From Methanosalsum zhilinae DSM 4017 (GTDB lineage: Archaea; Halobacteriota; Methanosarcinia; Methanosarcinales; Methanosarcinaceae): 64,000 nucleotides of DNA. The stretch lies in contig NC_015676.1 in NCBI RefSeq assembly GCF_000217995.1, positions 1,280,103 to 1,344,102 of the forward strand, read 5' to 3'. The position numbers and the translations under genes were made by a program. This document shows positions 17,076 to 26,400 of this stretch, one piece after another. The stretch's first letter is position 1; each line of letters begins with the position of its first letter. The notes beneath the pieces are model-generated. The model was not told the origin of the DNA and did not search any database. It saw only the letters and a list, made by a program, of their open reading frames with translations.

Positions 17076-17551
17076 GCTGGTGGAAGGAACAACTTAAAAG
17101 TATCATTCAGGAGAGTTCTGAATCCAATAATTATAAGCATCCAGAGAACTTAAATGTCAAATTCGCACAATTTAAATTAAGAAAAGTATTTAGAGATATT
17201 ATAATTCCTGCACTTGATGAGCTCAAAGGAGAAATCGAAAAATACGGTCGCAGAGTAGTAATCGAGGTCGATGATACAGGTTTAAACTCTGCTACGATCA
17301 TTGTATATGCCTGCTCAGAAGAAGATAGACACAAAGAAATAGAAGAATTCTATTTCCAGATAAAAGGCAGAGCATATCAAAAAGCAGGATTTGCATTTCC
17401 AGAACATGCAGAAGAAGGCAAACCCCGGATAACAAAAGTTGAAATTTTGCTCAGGAGCGGAACTCTTGCAGAGTATGATGTGGAGGAAGTTGACAAGGAT
17501 AATATAATAGAAGTTTTTGTAGAAGAATATTCCAAATGGATAAATTATTGA
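17072..17551 (+). CDS. Conserved-looking hypothetical protein coupled to the betaine carrier
   Basis: 159 residues, GTG start overlapping the transporter stop by 4 bases, so the two are translated together. I do not recognise the family. It is soluble and charged: an N-terminal amphipathic helix (MSWWKEQLKSIIQESSE), a helical stretch ALDELKGEIEKYGRRVVIEV, then mainly strands (SATIIVYACSEE, PRITKVEILLRSG) and an acidic C-terminus (DNIIEVFVEEYSKWINY). A regulatory or accessory role for the carrier is inferred only from the overlap. Confidence 0.7.
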   Translation: MSWWKEQLKSIIQESSESNNYKHPENLNVKFAQFKLRKVFRDIIIPALDELKGEIEKYGRRVVIEVDDTGLNSATIIVYACSEEDRHKEIEEFYFQIKGRAYQKAGFAFPEHAEEGKPRITKVEILLRSGTLAEYDVEEVDKDNIIEVFVEEYSKWINY

Positions 17552-17666
17552 ATGCAAATTCAACCTTTCAATCAGATTACACCCATAACATGAAGCGCAT
17601 TATGGAAATATTATCAGGTGTGACTGAAAAATTAGCAGATTACAGGTAAAAAAATATCTGTTCGAT

Positions 17667-17978
17667 TTACAAATAATCATTCAGATCCACAAATTCATCA
17701 AAATAATCTGAATATGTAATTATGTGATCATCTACAGTAAAAACAGGACCTTTCAGTGTCAACCATGATAAGCTGGTCTCAGGCAAACTGTATCCATTAA
17801 GGACTGGCCATTCAATAATGCCTTCTATTTTTGGAATTAGATCCTCAGAAGGATCATATTCATTCTTTTCAGATATGATATCATATTGCATTTTTATATC
17901 TTTATATATTTTATTGAGTTCATCCACATCCCTGGCATCTTTTATTCTTTCTCTGATCTCGGAATCAATAATTTCCAT
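17667..17978 (-). CDS. Hypothetical acidic protein, 103 residues
   Basis: ATG at 17978 preceded by AAGGGG. The product has a helical first half (DSEIRERIKDARDVDELNKI) and an acidic second half (WLTLKGPVFTVDDHIITYSD, YFDEFVDLNDYL). No known family is recognised and there is no partner gene: it is convergent with the transporter-associated gene. Codon use resembles the neighbours, which supports it being real. Confidence 0.55.
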   Translation of the reverse strand: MEIIDSEIRERIKDARDVDELNKIYKDIKMQYDIISEKNEYDPSEDLIPKIEGIIEWPVLNGYSLPETSLSWLTLKGPVFTVDDHIITYSDYFDEFVDLNDYL

Positions 17979-18426
17979 AGTAACCCCTTCCCAATCATTT
18001 CACAAAAGTATTATAATATTATTATATTACCATCCATATATATAATATGATGTAATTATCAACCGGTCCTAACCTGTACAATCCAGCAGTCTCCAAAAAG
18101 TATGATTTAAATGTATGACACTATAGTTGATTCTCGATACCTAACTTTTTCGTCTATAGAGAGTGTTTTGCAGGAATCCTACATCCATATTAATTAGTAT
18201 ATAACTATTAAGTTCACCAATATAATTTTTATATAGTAAATAAAATCAGAAAACTAAGAATTTAATAAAATTCAATGTGAAAACTATACGAGTATATCCC
18301 GTATTTCTATTTCCATAAAATTTAAGTTTGTAAAAAACGTACAGGGTACTTCTTGTTAGTATCTTTTCTTTGAACAGATATCTTATCTTAACCAAAAGAT
18401 AAAAATTGAATAGTAGAGTGTTGGCC
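17979..18426. other. Intergenic stretch without recognised content
   Basis: About 450 bp of A+T-rich sequence between two divergent genes. TATA-like runs occur at 18005-18050 (for the minus-strand gene) and 18218-18245 (for the plus-strand gene). I see no gene, tRNA, sRNA box pattern or strong hairpin. Confidence 0.5.
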
Positions 18427-19080
<654 letters not shown>

Positions 19081-19090
19081 GTTTAGTTAG

Positions 19091-19321
19091 CATAAGAATG
19101 ATCATGGAAATTGTGGAGTTACATTATATTTTTTAAAACAAGATAGCTTACACATCATCTTACAGGAAAAAAGAATAACGTGGGATTTGACAAATTGTTT
19201 TACAGAATTAAAGAGAGCTGATTCAGAGTTACTGAGACCAAATATACTGAAAATGTCATATTCTGAATGGGAGGAGATGGATTCTCTAAAGTGCTTTGCA
19301 TTATATGAAACAAATTACTAA
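19091..19321 (+). pseudogene. Start-less protein-like remnant of about 76 codons
   Basis: A stop-free frame from just after a TAG at 19088 to TAA at 19321 with no in-frame start near its left end. It reads VTLYFLKQDSLHIILQEKRI, TWDLTNCFTELKRADSELLR and MSYSEWEEMDSLKCFALYET, with normal protein composition. It looks like the 3' end of a gene whose 5' part has been lost. I do not know the family. An ATG at about 19202 inside it could start only a very short product. Confidence 0.4.
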
Positions 19322-19401
19322 ATCTGGGAAAATTTTTAGTCTGACTTCCTACATAAAGGAAAAATTGGACATGTGGAAAATAAGATTAAAATAGGTGTGA
19401 T

Positions 19402-19956
19402 ATGGCAACAGATAATATTCAGGTAAGGGAAGCAAAAGATTCAGATCTTAACAATGTAATGGCAGTTGAAAAAGAGGCTTTTGGATCTGAGGAAGAAGCA
19501 AATCTTGTATCTAATCTTCTGGAAGATAAAAGCGCAGAACCAGTAATATCCCTGCTGGCTTTCAAGAAAAATGAAGCATTAGGCCATATTCTTTTCACAA
19601 AAGCAACCATTGATGGAAATACATCATCTCCATTAGTTTACATTCTTGCACCTCTGGCAGTTAAACCGAAACACCAAAGACAGGGAATTGGTGGAATGTT
19701 AATTAATGAAGGGTTGAAGAAGCTAAAAGCAATTGGTGCTGAAATGGTATTTGTTCTAGGACATGAAAGCTATTATCCAAAATATGGATTTAAACAGAAT
19801 GCTGCACGTATGGGTTTTAGTCCAACTTATCCAATTCCTGAAGAACATGCCGATGCATGGATGATCTATCCTTTAAGTTCAGGGTCAATTGATGAATTTA
19901 AGGGCAGAGTTGTTTGTGCTGATGCCATGAATAAACCAGAGCATTGGAGAGAATGA
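19402..19956 (+). CDS. GNAT-family N-acetyltransferase (YhbS-like)
   Basis: 184 residues. The acetyl-CoA binding motif A is VKPKHQRQGIGGMLINEG near residue 93, preceded by strand VYILAPLAV and followed by FVLGHESYYPKYGFKQNAAR, the motif B region typical of the YhbS group. The substrate is unknown; YhbS relatives act on small molecules or tRNA. The start ATG follows AGGTGTGAT. Monocistronic. Confidence 0.9.
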   Translation: MATDNIQVREAKDSDLNNVMAVEKEAFGSEEEANLVSNLLEDKSAEPVISLLAFKKNEALGHILFTKATIDGNTSSPLVYILAPLAVKPKHQRQGIGGMLINEGLKKLKAIGAEMVFVLGHESYYPKYGFKQNAARMGFSPTYPIPEEHADAWMIYPLSSGSIDEFKGRVVCADAMNKPEHWRE

Positions 19957-20130
19957 AAAATTATTGAACTGATATTCATTCTAAATAAAATATAATGCTT
20001 TTTTTAATTAAAACACAAAGAATTGATTTGTAGGTAGGGCTGGTTTTTCTAGCCATTTAAATCAACAGAAGATTCTCAATATGACATAAGACTTAACTTT
20101 TTCGAAGATACCTATAACCCAAAAAGCAAG

Positions 20131-20215
20131 TGCGAGGGGTGAGATTCGAACTCACGAACTTCTACAAGACTAGGCCCTCAACCTAGCGCCTTTGACCTGG
20201 CTGGGCAACCCTCGC
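20131..20215 (-). tRNA. tRNA-Leu (anticodon GAG)
   Basis: Minus-strand cloverleaf: acceptor GCGAGGG pairing with CCCTCGC, D-arm region GCCCAGCCAGG, anticodon stem CTAGG/CCTAG around loop TTGAGGG giving anticodon GAG, a long class II variable arm, and the T-arm TGAGTTCGAATCTCA. Discriminator A, as expected for tRNA-Leu. No CCA is encoded and there is no intron. Confidence 0.97.
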
Positions 20216-20293
20216 ATAATGAATGATGCTACAATCTTGCTTTTTATTTATAAAGTTTACGAAAATGTTACAGAGCAGTTTCCAGAAATAGAT

Positions 20294-20313
20294 GATTCCA
20301 CGTTAGTGGAATC
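20294..20313 (-). terminator. Perfect 8-bp hairpin just after rpoD
   Basis: GATTCCAC-GTTA-GTGGAATC lies 8 bases downstream of the rpoD stop. It is a stable stem with a tetraloop at the end of the S13-S4-S11-rpoD operon, suitable as a 3'-end stabiliser or terminator. No T-run follows on the minus strand. Confidence 0.55.
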
Positions 20314-20320
20314 TATCCTA

Positions 20321-21115
20321 TTACATAGACTCTAATATGTCCTGCATTTCTGATGCTTTCTTTCTGATAACTTTTCCTGCATTTATAATTAACTCTTCAG
20401 AAGTATATGATCCATCAGATTCCATATTGAATATGAAAGAGCTTTCACTCTGATTGACTGAAACTGCATTGATCCCGCATGCTTCAGCGCATGTCTTGCA
20501 TAAGGTGCACTTTAAAAGATCCTCGGAAGATATTTCCGCACCTGCAGGACCCATCTTGATGATCTCTTTTGGACACTCTTCAATGCATGTTCCACACTGA
20601 TCACAGTTTGTGAAGGATACTATCGGATAATTTTTGTATCCACATCCTACACCAGCTTGCCACTTTGCATGCTCTTTACCATAGCCTGCATGAGCCAGTG
20701 CTTCAATAAATAATTTCTGTCCTTCTTTTAGATCTATTATGGGTATATTGCTATCTGCAGGACGTACCTCCGGATCAGCAGATACAAAATCACCAGAATA
20801 AACCATCTTCGGACCTTCAACACTTAATGTAAGGGATAGTTCACACGCGGGACATACATCTTCGCAGTTGCATTCATCCTTTGGGATATAATCATCCATA
20901 TTTGCAGTTAAAGGAATCAAAGCAAGCCTTAAGCCCAATTGTTCATCATAGAGCACAGAAGTGTTGTTGTAAACGTTCACCTCATCTATTGCCAATGTGG
21001 GAACATCTGCAAGCATGGCTCTTCGGATCCCATTTGCAAAAGCTACCGATGCATCTGACAGTACAAACGATGCAGTTCTCTCGGATAGTTCCAGAATATC
21101 AATTTTCATAGTCAT
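20321..21115 (-). CDS. rpoD: DNA-directed RNA polymerase subunit D
   Basis: Archaeal RNAP subunit D (alpha/Rpb3-like), 264 residues, which forms the assembly platform with subunit L. N-terminal dimerisation domain: FVLSDASVAFANGIRRAMLADVP with the conserved NGIRR; a Cys-rich insert ECNCEDVCPACEL at about 82; then a ferredoxin-like domain with CDQCGTCIEECPK (about 176) and CTLCKTCAEACGI (about 207), so both [4Fe-4S] cluster motifs are complete. An internal ATG at 21109 is an alternative start. Last gene of the S13-S4-S11-rpoD operon. Confidence 0.96.
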   Translation of the reverse strand: MTMKIDILELSERTASFVLSDASVAFANGIRRAMLADVPTLAIDEVNVYNNTSVLYDEQLGLRLALIPLTANMDDYIPKDECNCEDVCPACELSLTLSVEGPKMVYSGDFVSADPEVRPADSNIPIIDLKEGQKLFIEALAHAGYGKEHAKWQAGVGCGYKNYPIVSFTNCDQCGTCIEECPKEIIKMGPAGAEISSEDLLKCTLCKTCAEACGINAVSVNQSESSFIFNMESDGSYTSEELIINAGKVIRKKASEMQDILESM

Positions 21116-21145
21116 AGACCCAGGTTTTGTTCTAAACTATATAAT

Positions 21146-21526
21146 TTATACACGTCTTCCGCCTTTTGGACGAGTACCGTCATGAGGTACTGGAGTTACA
21201 TCCTCGATCCTGCCAATCCGTATACCAGCCCTTGCAAATGACCTGATAGCAGCCTGTGCACCGGGACCTGGACTTCTTTGTTTGTTCCCTCCAGGTGCTC
21301 TGACCTTAATATGTACTCCTTCAATACCTTTGTCTTTGAGAATATCTGCTATCTGGCTTGCCATCTGCATTGCAGTATATGGTGAGCTTTCATCTCTTGC
21401 AGCTTTTACAAGCATACCACCGGAGGCTTTTGCAATTGTTTCTGCGCCGGTGAGATCAGTTACTGTTATGATAGTATTGTTAAATGAACTGTTAATGTGG
21501 GCTACTCCCCATGTTCCGTTTGTCAT
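21146..21526 (-). CDS. rps11: 30S ribosomal protein S11
   Basis: uS11, 126 residues from the ATG at 21526, chosen over the upstream ATG at 21547 because AAGGAGG sits 8 bases before it. Typical blocks are [40 protein letters not shown] and the C-terminal [20 protein letters not shown] followed by RPKGGRRV. The protein lies in the platform of the small subunit and contacts the mRNA exit channel. Confidence 0.97.
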   Translation of the reverse strand: MTNGTWGVAHINSSFNNTIITVTDLTGAETIAKASGGMLVKAARDESSPYTAMQMASQIADILKDKGIEGVHIKVRAPGGNKQRSPGPGAQAAIRSFARAGIRIGRIEDVTPVPHDGTRPKGGRRV

Positions 21527-21539
21527 TGATATATCCTCC

Positions 21540-22094
21540 TTATTCATTCACAATGGATGATGCGACCTGTGCGGGCCTTTCTGGATGTGACTCATTGTTC
21601 AGCGGAGAAGTACCATAGTATCCGATTCTCATCTCTTCATCTTTGGATACGAACTTTCCAGGAACTGTCACCCTGTTTCCATCTATAGCAATATGTCCGT
21701 GAGTGATGAACTGTCTTGCCTGTTTCATTGTAAGTGCAAGTCCCAGTCTGTGAACCTGTGTCTGTAACCTTCGCTCCAGAATAACATCAGTATCCAATGC
21801 AAGAATATCATCAATCTTTGAGTCAGATTTGAGGATAGAGTATCTGATCAGTCTATTAAGAATTTGGTCTGCTTCAGTTTTTAGATGACCAGAAAGTTCT
21901 GCCTCAGCAGATTCTGCCAGAAGTCTTCGGGCATCTGCCCTGTAACGTCTCAGAATACTTTGAGCCTTCCATAATTCTTTCCTGTTACGCAGTCCATACC
22001 TTGTGATCAGTTCAACTTCAGTGGCCATTCTGGCGGCCTGCCATGGGTGCTTCGGAGTATCAAAGCTTTTTCTCTTTTTACCAGGGTATACCAT
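21540..22094 (-). CDS. rps4: 30S ribosomal protein S4
   Basis: uS4, 184 residues, archaeal short type. It begins [18 protein letters not shown] and carries the S4 RNA-binding domain from about residue 105 ([40 protein letters not shown]). A primary 16S rRNA binder in the small-subunit body. The stop lies 14 bases before the S11 start and covers its ribosome-binding site, which points to translational coupling. Confidence 0.97.
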   Translation of the reverse strand: MVYPGKKRKSFDTPKHPWQAARMATEVELITRYGLRNRKELWKAQSILRRYRADARRLLAESAEAELSGHLKTEADQILNRLIRYSILKSDSKIDDILALDTDVILERRLQTQVHRLGLALTMKQARQFITHGHIAIDGNRVTVPGKFVSKDEEMRIGYYGTSPLNNESHPERPAQVASSIVNE

Positions 22095-22106
22095 GTCAAA
22101 TCACCT

Positions 22107-22553
22107 TCATTTCTTTTTGCTTACGCCAACTGTAGTGCTACCCCTTCCAGTAGACTTCGTTCTCTGTCCTCTGACCTTAAGACCTCTCTCATGGCGTATT
22201 CCGCGGTAGGCACGTACTTTCTTGAGAGTATTGATATCTTCACGCACAGTTAATATAATATCCTGGCCCAAAAGATGCTTATCATCACCTGTAACAGGAT
22301 CTTTCTGACGATTTAACATCCATGGAGGGATGTTCTGCTCAAAATCATTGATGGTTTTGTTGAGCTTCTGCACATCTTCATCAGATAGATATCCTATCAT
22401 AACTGTAGGATCCACACCTGCACACTCAGTCAGAATCCTTGCAGTACGCCTTCCTATTCCACGAATACCTGTAAGTGCATACTGCACAGGCTGATCACCC
22501 TGCAGGTCAGTATTCATGATACGAACTAAATGTCTAATTTCTTCATTTGCCAT
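22107..22553 (-). CDS. rps13: 30S ribosomal protein S13
   Basis: uS13, 148 residues, archaeal length. Blocks: [34 protein letters not shown] (helix-hairpin-helix) and the C-terminal [20 protein letters not shown]. It lies in the subunit head and touches the P-site tRNA and bridge B1. First gene of the rpoD operon; AAGGAGG precedes its ATG. Confidence 0.97.
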   Translation of the reverse strand: MANEEIRHLVRIMNTDLQGDQPVQYALTGIRGIGRRTARILTECAGVDPTVMIGYLSDEDVQKLNKTINDFEQNIPPWMLNRQKDPVTGDDKHLLGQDIILTVREDINTLKKVRAYRGIRHERGLKVRGQRTKSTGRGSTTVGVSKKK

Positions 22554-22559
22554 TTAATT

Positions 22560-22745
22560 TTCCTCCTTAAGGATGTAATCACACATCCCGTAGCCCTGAA
22601 ATCCACATGATTCCAGCACAGCCAATAAAGGCTCTGAGATTACAAATGTATCATCCAATATAATATTACATAAATATATCCATTATACCAGATACTAATC
22701 CAGATTTTTATTGAACGTAATAGCTTCGCTGTATATAATATAAGT
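22560..22745 (-). promoter_or_regulatory. Leader and promoter region of the S13 operon with two hairpins
   Basis: Minus-strand reading from S13 outward: the hairpin GGATGT/ACATCC ends just before the AAGGAGG site, a second one AGCC/GGCT lies about 55 bases further upstream, and TATA-like runs (AATATTATATTGG near 22660 and CTTATATTATATACAG near 22735) follow. The stem next to the ribosome-binding site could control translation, as in autoregulated ribosomal operons; this is inference. Confidence 0.35.
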
Positions 22746-22884
22746 TGTATATAACTTTATTTGTGAGATTTTCATCAACTGTAGATGCAATTTATTTTCA
22801 GAATTTATTCAGCAGTATTTTTAGTATTGTCAGCTACCTGTTTAAGAATGTATCCAGTCATAGACCCAATCTGGAAAATACTGT

Positions 22885-23499
22885 TCAGAAATTGCTGACA
22901 TCTCCCTTATACCCCCTACCAGGAATTATTCTGCGAACCTCTTTCTGATACTGAATGTATTTATCACCAAACTGTGACACCAGCCTACTCTCCCAGTGCA
23001 GGGATCCGATATACAGGTATATGCTTGCAAAAATATATAGCACAAGCAAGTTTACCGTCATGAATGGAGTAAGCCACAGTATGACCAGGCCGGAAAGTAG
23101 AAAAGGATCTCTCACCCATCTGTATATCCCCCGAATTTTCAGTTCACCTGCTTCGGGTGTTCCTGATACAGATAACTGAGAAAGTATCCTGAACCTCTGA
23201 GGTGCATCCATAAAGGCCCTGGGCGCAATCACCGCAGCAATCGCCTGACCTGTAACCATTAGCCAGAACCAGGGATAGGGTACCACATAAAGAACCTGGC
23301 CAGGATACCTGTAGAGCAGATAAACAACAGGAAGTATCATCAGCACTGCAATCAGACTGTAAACGGGAAGATACAGTTTTTCTGCTCTGGGACCCAGAGC
23401 CTTTATAATTGCTCTTTTAAATTTCAGACTTGCCATAAAACTGTGAATGGCTGCAAAAGCAACCAGGCAAAGAACAATTATCACTGTAGAAATTACCAA
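22885..23499 (-). CDS. NnrU/isoprenylcysteine-methyltransferase-like membrane protein
   Basis: 204 residues with five to six membrane helices. The C-terminal block GIYRWVRDPFLLSGLVILWL (near 125) followed by LHWESRLVSQFGDKYIQYQK and VRRIIPG is the pattern of the NnrU/ICMT/PEMT superfamily, where Arg-x-Pro and Glu-Glu/Glu-Ser residues bind S-adenosylmethionine. The substrate is unknown; in methanogens related proteins have no assigned role. It is the same orientation as the S13 operon but 330 bp upstream of it with its own promoter region. Confidence 0.72.
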   Translation of the reverse strand: MVISTVIIVLCLVAFAAIHSFMASLKFKRAIIKALGPRAEKLYLPVYSLIAVLMILPVVYLLYRYPGQVLYVVPYPWFWLMVTGQAIAAVIAPRAFMDAPQRFRILSQLSVSGTPEAGELKIRGIYRWVRDPFLLSGLVILWLTPFMTVNLLVLYIFASIYLYIGSLHWESRLVSQFGDKYIQYQKEVRRIIPGRGYKGDVSNF

Positions 23500-23608
23500 T
23501 TGAGATTATCTCCATTTTTATTTTAGACTGTATATTCAGTATTATTGTATTTAGAATTTATGAATGTATACTTACTTTGATGAGTGTGATTTCAAATGCT
23601 GTGCTCGA

Positions 23609-24598
23609 TCAATTCATTTGTTGTCTTCCTGGAAAAATTACTGTTGCAAGTGCGATCAGCGGACCGATGAGTATCCCGGACCATGTAAAAAGGCCTGCAA
23701 CACTAACTAAAGCCATTGATAATCTTTCTTTGTTTCCTACATGGTCTTGCAGTGATATTTTTATGAGAAGCAAGCCCATTAGCACAGAAATAGCTATCAG
23801 GACAAGAGTTACAATTACCAGAAAACCTGCATCGGTGCCCATCATTGCAATTATCATCTGATAGAGATTCATTGCTGCACTTCCAATATAAAATAATCCT
23901 GCGGTTATGCCTGTAATTGCAAAGAAAGACAGATTCTTTCCTTTATTAAATACAATAGAAAGGCCTGTCAACAGAGTAATAATAAGAGGTGCCAGTATGA
24001 AAAATATTGATTGGCCTTCCCAAAGATGTATTCCAATAGCATATCCCGGAACTGTAATCCACTCAACTATTGTGAATGATTCCAGATATCCAATGACAAA
24101 TGCATATTCTCCACCATTTTTGTCAGAGTAGATCACAACATGATATTTACCAGCAGATGGTGCAACTGTATCAATATCCACCACATTATAATATTTTGAA
24201 GGTGTGAAGGGTTCATAAGACCCTTTTTCAGGCGTTTCTCCTCTAATTAACCAGGCCCCTTTATTTTCAGGAATGTCAATATATTCCGGAACATCTCCGT
24301 CCATCTCTATAGCCGGGCCTATGAGAATCATATCTGGAATGAAGTCCTGATTGCGAGGAACCGTAAGAGATAGTTTTAGCCGGTCACCTTCTCCCATTTC
24401 AAATGTATAATACTGAGCAATATCAGAATCCGGTAGATGAGAATAAAAAACCCATGATTTCAGAGGATCATCTACTTCAATTGCAGTATCAATACTGTAG
24501 CCATTATCTGCAAACTGGGGAACATGGCCTGAAGAGATCTGACAAAATATCAGGATTATCAATATGCTCATTATAACAAAAATTGACCAGACCCTCAT
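23609..24598 (-). CDS. Membrane protein with extracytoplasmic beta domain
   Basis: 329 residues. A signal-like N-terminal helix (IFVIMSILIILIFCQISSG) is followed by an outside domain of about 150 residues (DIAQYYTFEMGEGDRLKLSL; GKYHVVIYSDKNGGEYAFVI), which resembles the pre-peptidase C-terminal type beta sandwich, and then four to five membrane helices (about 195-320). No catalytic motif is visible. Similar proteins occur in methanogens without known function. It stands between tRNA-Ser and the methyltransferase-like gene, with about 110 bp to the latter. Confidence 0.65.
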   Translation of the reverse strand: MRVWSIFVIMSILIILIFCQISSGHVPQFADNGYSIDTAIEVDDPLKSWVFYSHLPDSDIAQYYTFEMGEGDRLKLSLTVPRNQDFIPDMILIGPAIEMDGDVPEYIDIPENKGAWLIRGETPEKGSYEPFTPSKYYNVVDIDTVAPSAGKYHVVIYSDKNGGEYAFVIGYLESFTIVEWITVPGYAIGIHLWEGQSIFFILAPLIITLLTGLSIVFNKGKNLSFFAITGITAGLFYIGSAAMNLYQMIIAMMGTDAGFLVIVTLVLIAISVLMGLLLIKISLQDHVGNKERLSMALVSVAGLFTWSGILIGPLIALATVIFPGRQQMN

Positions 24599-24728
24599 GT
24601 TATCCCACCCTGCTCAAATGATTCTTATCAGAGTATTAATATCTGCTCCTGTTGATCTGATTCAAATTTGAGATGAGTTCCTTTTTTTAAAGCAATGAAT
24701 GATCAAATAAATGTTAGTAAAAATAGTA

Positions 24729-24812
24729 CGCCGAGGGGGGGATTCGAACTCCCGAGGGGCTGAAGCCCCACAAGCTTTCCAGGCTTGCGCCTTACCGCTA
24801 GACTACCTCGGC
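24729..24812 (-). tRNA. tRNA-Ser (anticodon GGA)
   Basis: Minus-strand class II cloverleaf: acceptor GCCGAGG pairing with CCTCGGC, discriminator G as required for serine, D-arm GTCTAGCGGTAAGGC, anticodon stem CAAGC/GCTTG around CTGGAAA giving GGA, long variable arm TGGGGCTTCAGCCCC and T-arm CGGGAGTTCGAATCCC. No CCA encoded. It follows the 3' end of the Cbf5 gene by 30 bases and may be co-transcribed. Confidence 0.97.
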
Positions 24813-24842
24813 ATTTCGTATGACATAACATTAGAGCAATTA

Positions 24843-25844
24843 TTAACCAGTTTTGCTCCAGGCTGATGGATAAGTGCCGGCATCTATTATTACTCTTTCG
24901 GTCACTGCAACAATTCCCGAGTCTTTTTCAAGAATCTCATCAGTAGTCATCACAGCCCTTGATAGAGCAACGGCTTCGCCTTTTAGAGTATAGATACAGA
25001 CCGTATCGTCTTTTTTGATCATAGAATCCAGGCTCACAATACCTGGTACTGCCAGTGATGCACCTTGACAGATTGCATCCACAGCACTGTCCCTGATAAC
25101 AACAGGGGGCAGATGTTTGAGACCTTCTTCCATGGGAAGAATGACCCTGCGAAGTTCAGATTCATCTCCATGTTCTTTCCAGAAAGTGTATGCATCAGTA
25201 ACGTCATGTAGAGTAACGGCCGTATCTTCATTGAAAGGTCCTGTTTTGGTACGTCTCAACTCCTGCATATGGGCACCACATCCAAGAGCTTCACCAATAT
25301 CATGACACAATTTTCGGATATATGTCCCGGCCTCACATCCAATCCTCATTAGAACAAGATTATCTTTCATTTCAATTATCTCAAGATAATATATCCTCCT
25401 AATCCTTACTGCTCTTTTTACAGCTGAAATCAAGGGAGGTATCTGGAAGATCTGGCCCTCAAACTCCGAACATACCCTTATTATTTTCTTTTCAGGAACA
25501 GAAGAATGAAGTCTCATAAGGCATACATACTCCTTTCCAGAAAGTCGAAGCGCTCGTATTGTTTTTGTGGCCTTTCCAAGCATTATAGGAAGCAGGCCAT
25601 CCACTACAGGATCAAGGGAACCTGAATGGCCTGCCTTCTTTAAATGAAGAATGTCCTTCACCCATGCTGTAACTTCATGACTGGTGGGACCTTTTGGCTT
25701 CAGCAGGTTGATAACGCCCCTATTTATATGTTCATCAATCGGGCGCATGTGTGGAGAACAACCATATTCTACACTGACACTGCTTTTAGATACATGTATC
25801 AGCTTTCGTTCAGTTTCAGAGGGAAGTTTAGTATAAGGGCCCAT
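24843..25844 (-). CDS. cbf5: Cbf5, catalytic subunit of H/ACA RNA-guided pseudouridine synthase
   Basis: 333 residues. The TruB-like catalytic domain has the active Asp in GHSGSLDPVVDGLLPIMLGK (about residue 78), preceded by LLKPKGPTSHEV; IPPLISAVKRAVRIRRIYYL and GTYIRKLCHDIGEALGCGAH complete the fold. The C-terminal 75 residues form the PUA domain (GLKHLPPVVIRDSAVDAICQ; DTVCIYTLKGEAVALSRA). It works with Nop10, Gar1 and L7Ae and can also modify tRNA U55. Last protein gene of the super-operon. Confidence 0.96.
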   Translation of the reverse strand: MGPYTKLPSETERKLIHVSKSSVSVEYGCSPHMRPIDEHINRGVINLLKPKGPTSHEVTAWVKDILHLKKAGHSGSLDPVVDGLLPIMLGKATKTIRALRLSGKEYVCLMRLHSSVPEKKIIRVCSEFEGQIFQIPPLISAVKRAVRIRRIYYLEIIEMKDNLVLMRIGCEAGTYIRKLCHDIGEALGCGAHMQELRRTKTGPFNEDTAVTLHDVTDAYTFWKEHGDESELRRVILPMEEGLKHLPPVVIRDSAVDAICQGASLAVPGIVSLDSMIKKDDTVCIYTLKGEAVALSRAVMTTDEILEKDSGIVAVTERVIIDAGTYPSAWSKTG

Positions 25845-25869
25845 GACGAATCAACTATTCATAAAAATT

Positions 25870-26400
25870 TCAGTCAGACTCATTATAACTATCAATTGCT
25901 AGAATCAATATATCAGCAATCTCACGAGGAATCCAGTTCTTAGAATCTACCACGATATCATATATTGATAGATCATTGATATCGATTCCATAAAAATCCC
26001 TGTACCTTAGAGATTCGGAAGCTTCCCTTATTTTAGTCTCATTAAATACCTGATCAAAATCCATGGACTCTCTTTTTGCAATTCTTTCAACACGAACTTC
26101 CATTGGAGCTTTTATCCATATGCGAAACGCCATTTCAGCCATATGTCCGGCAAGCCTGCCCTCAAGTATTATATTATTCTCACTTGTAGCAATTTCCTTC
26201 TGCCTCTCATCTATCATAGAGTCTATAGAAGGATCATTTTCTGCCAGTGATCCAAACTCTTCAAGGGACATGTTCTTTTCTCTGGCAAGAGCTCTGAATA
26301 CCTCTCCAGCAGAAACAAGTCTAATGTTATAATATTCTGAGAGTATTCGGGATACTGTGGTTGTTCCGCTGCCGGGAAGACCGCTGACTGTCAAAAGCAT
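25870..26400 (-). CDS. cmk: Cytidylate kinase (archaeal type)
   Basis: 176 residues. The P-loop GLPGSGTTTVSRIL near the start is the archaeal Cmk form. Other kinase elements are VSAGEVFRALARE (nucleotide monophosphate binding), IILEGRLAGHMAEM and RVERIAKRESMDF (lid). Phosphorylates CMP/dCMP. It sits between the EMC3-like and cbf5 genes, the usual archaeal place; no L34e or L14e gene lies between them here. Confidence 0.93.
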   Translation of the reverse strand: MLLTVSGLPGSGTTTVSRILSEYYNIRLVSAGEVFRALAREKNMSLEEFGSLAENDPSIDSMIDERQKEIATSENNIILEGRLAGHMAEMAFRIWIKAPMEVRVERIAKRESMDFDQVFNETKIREASESLRYRDFYGIDINDLSIYDIVVDSKNWIPREIADILILAIDSYNESD

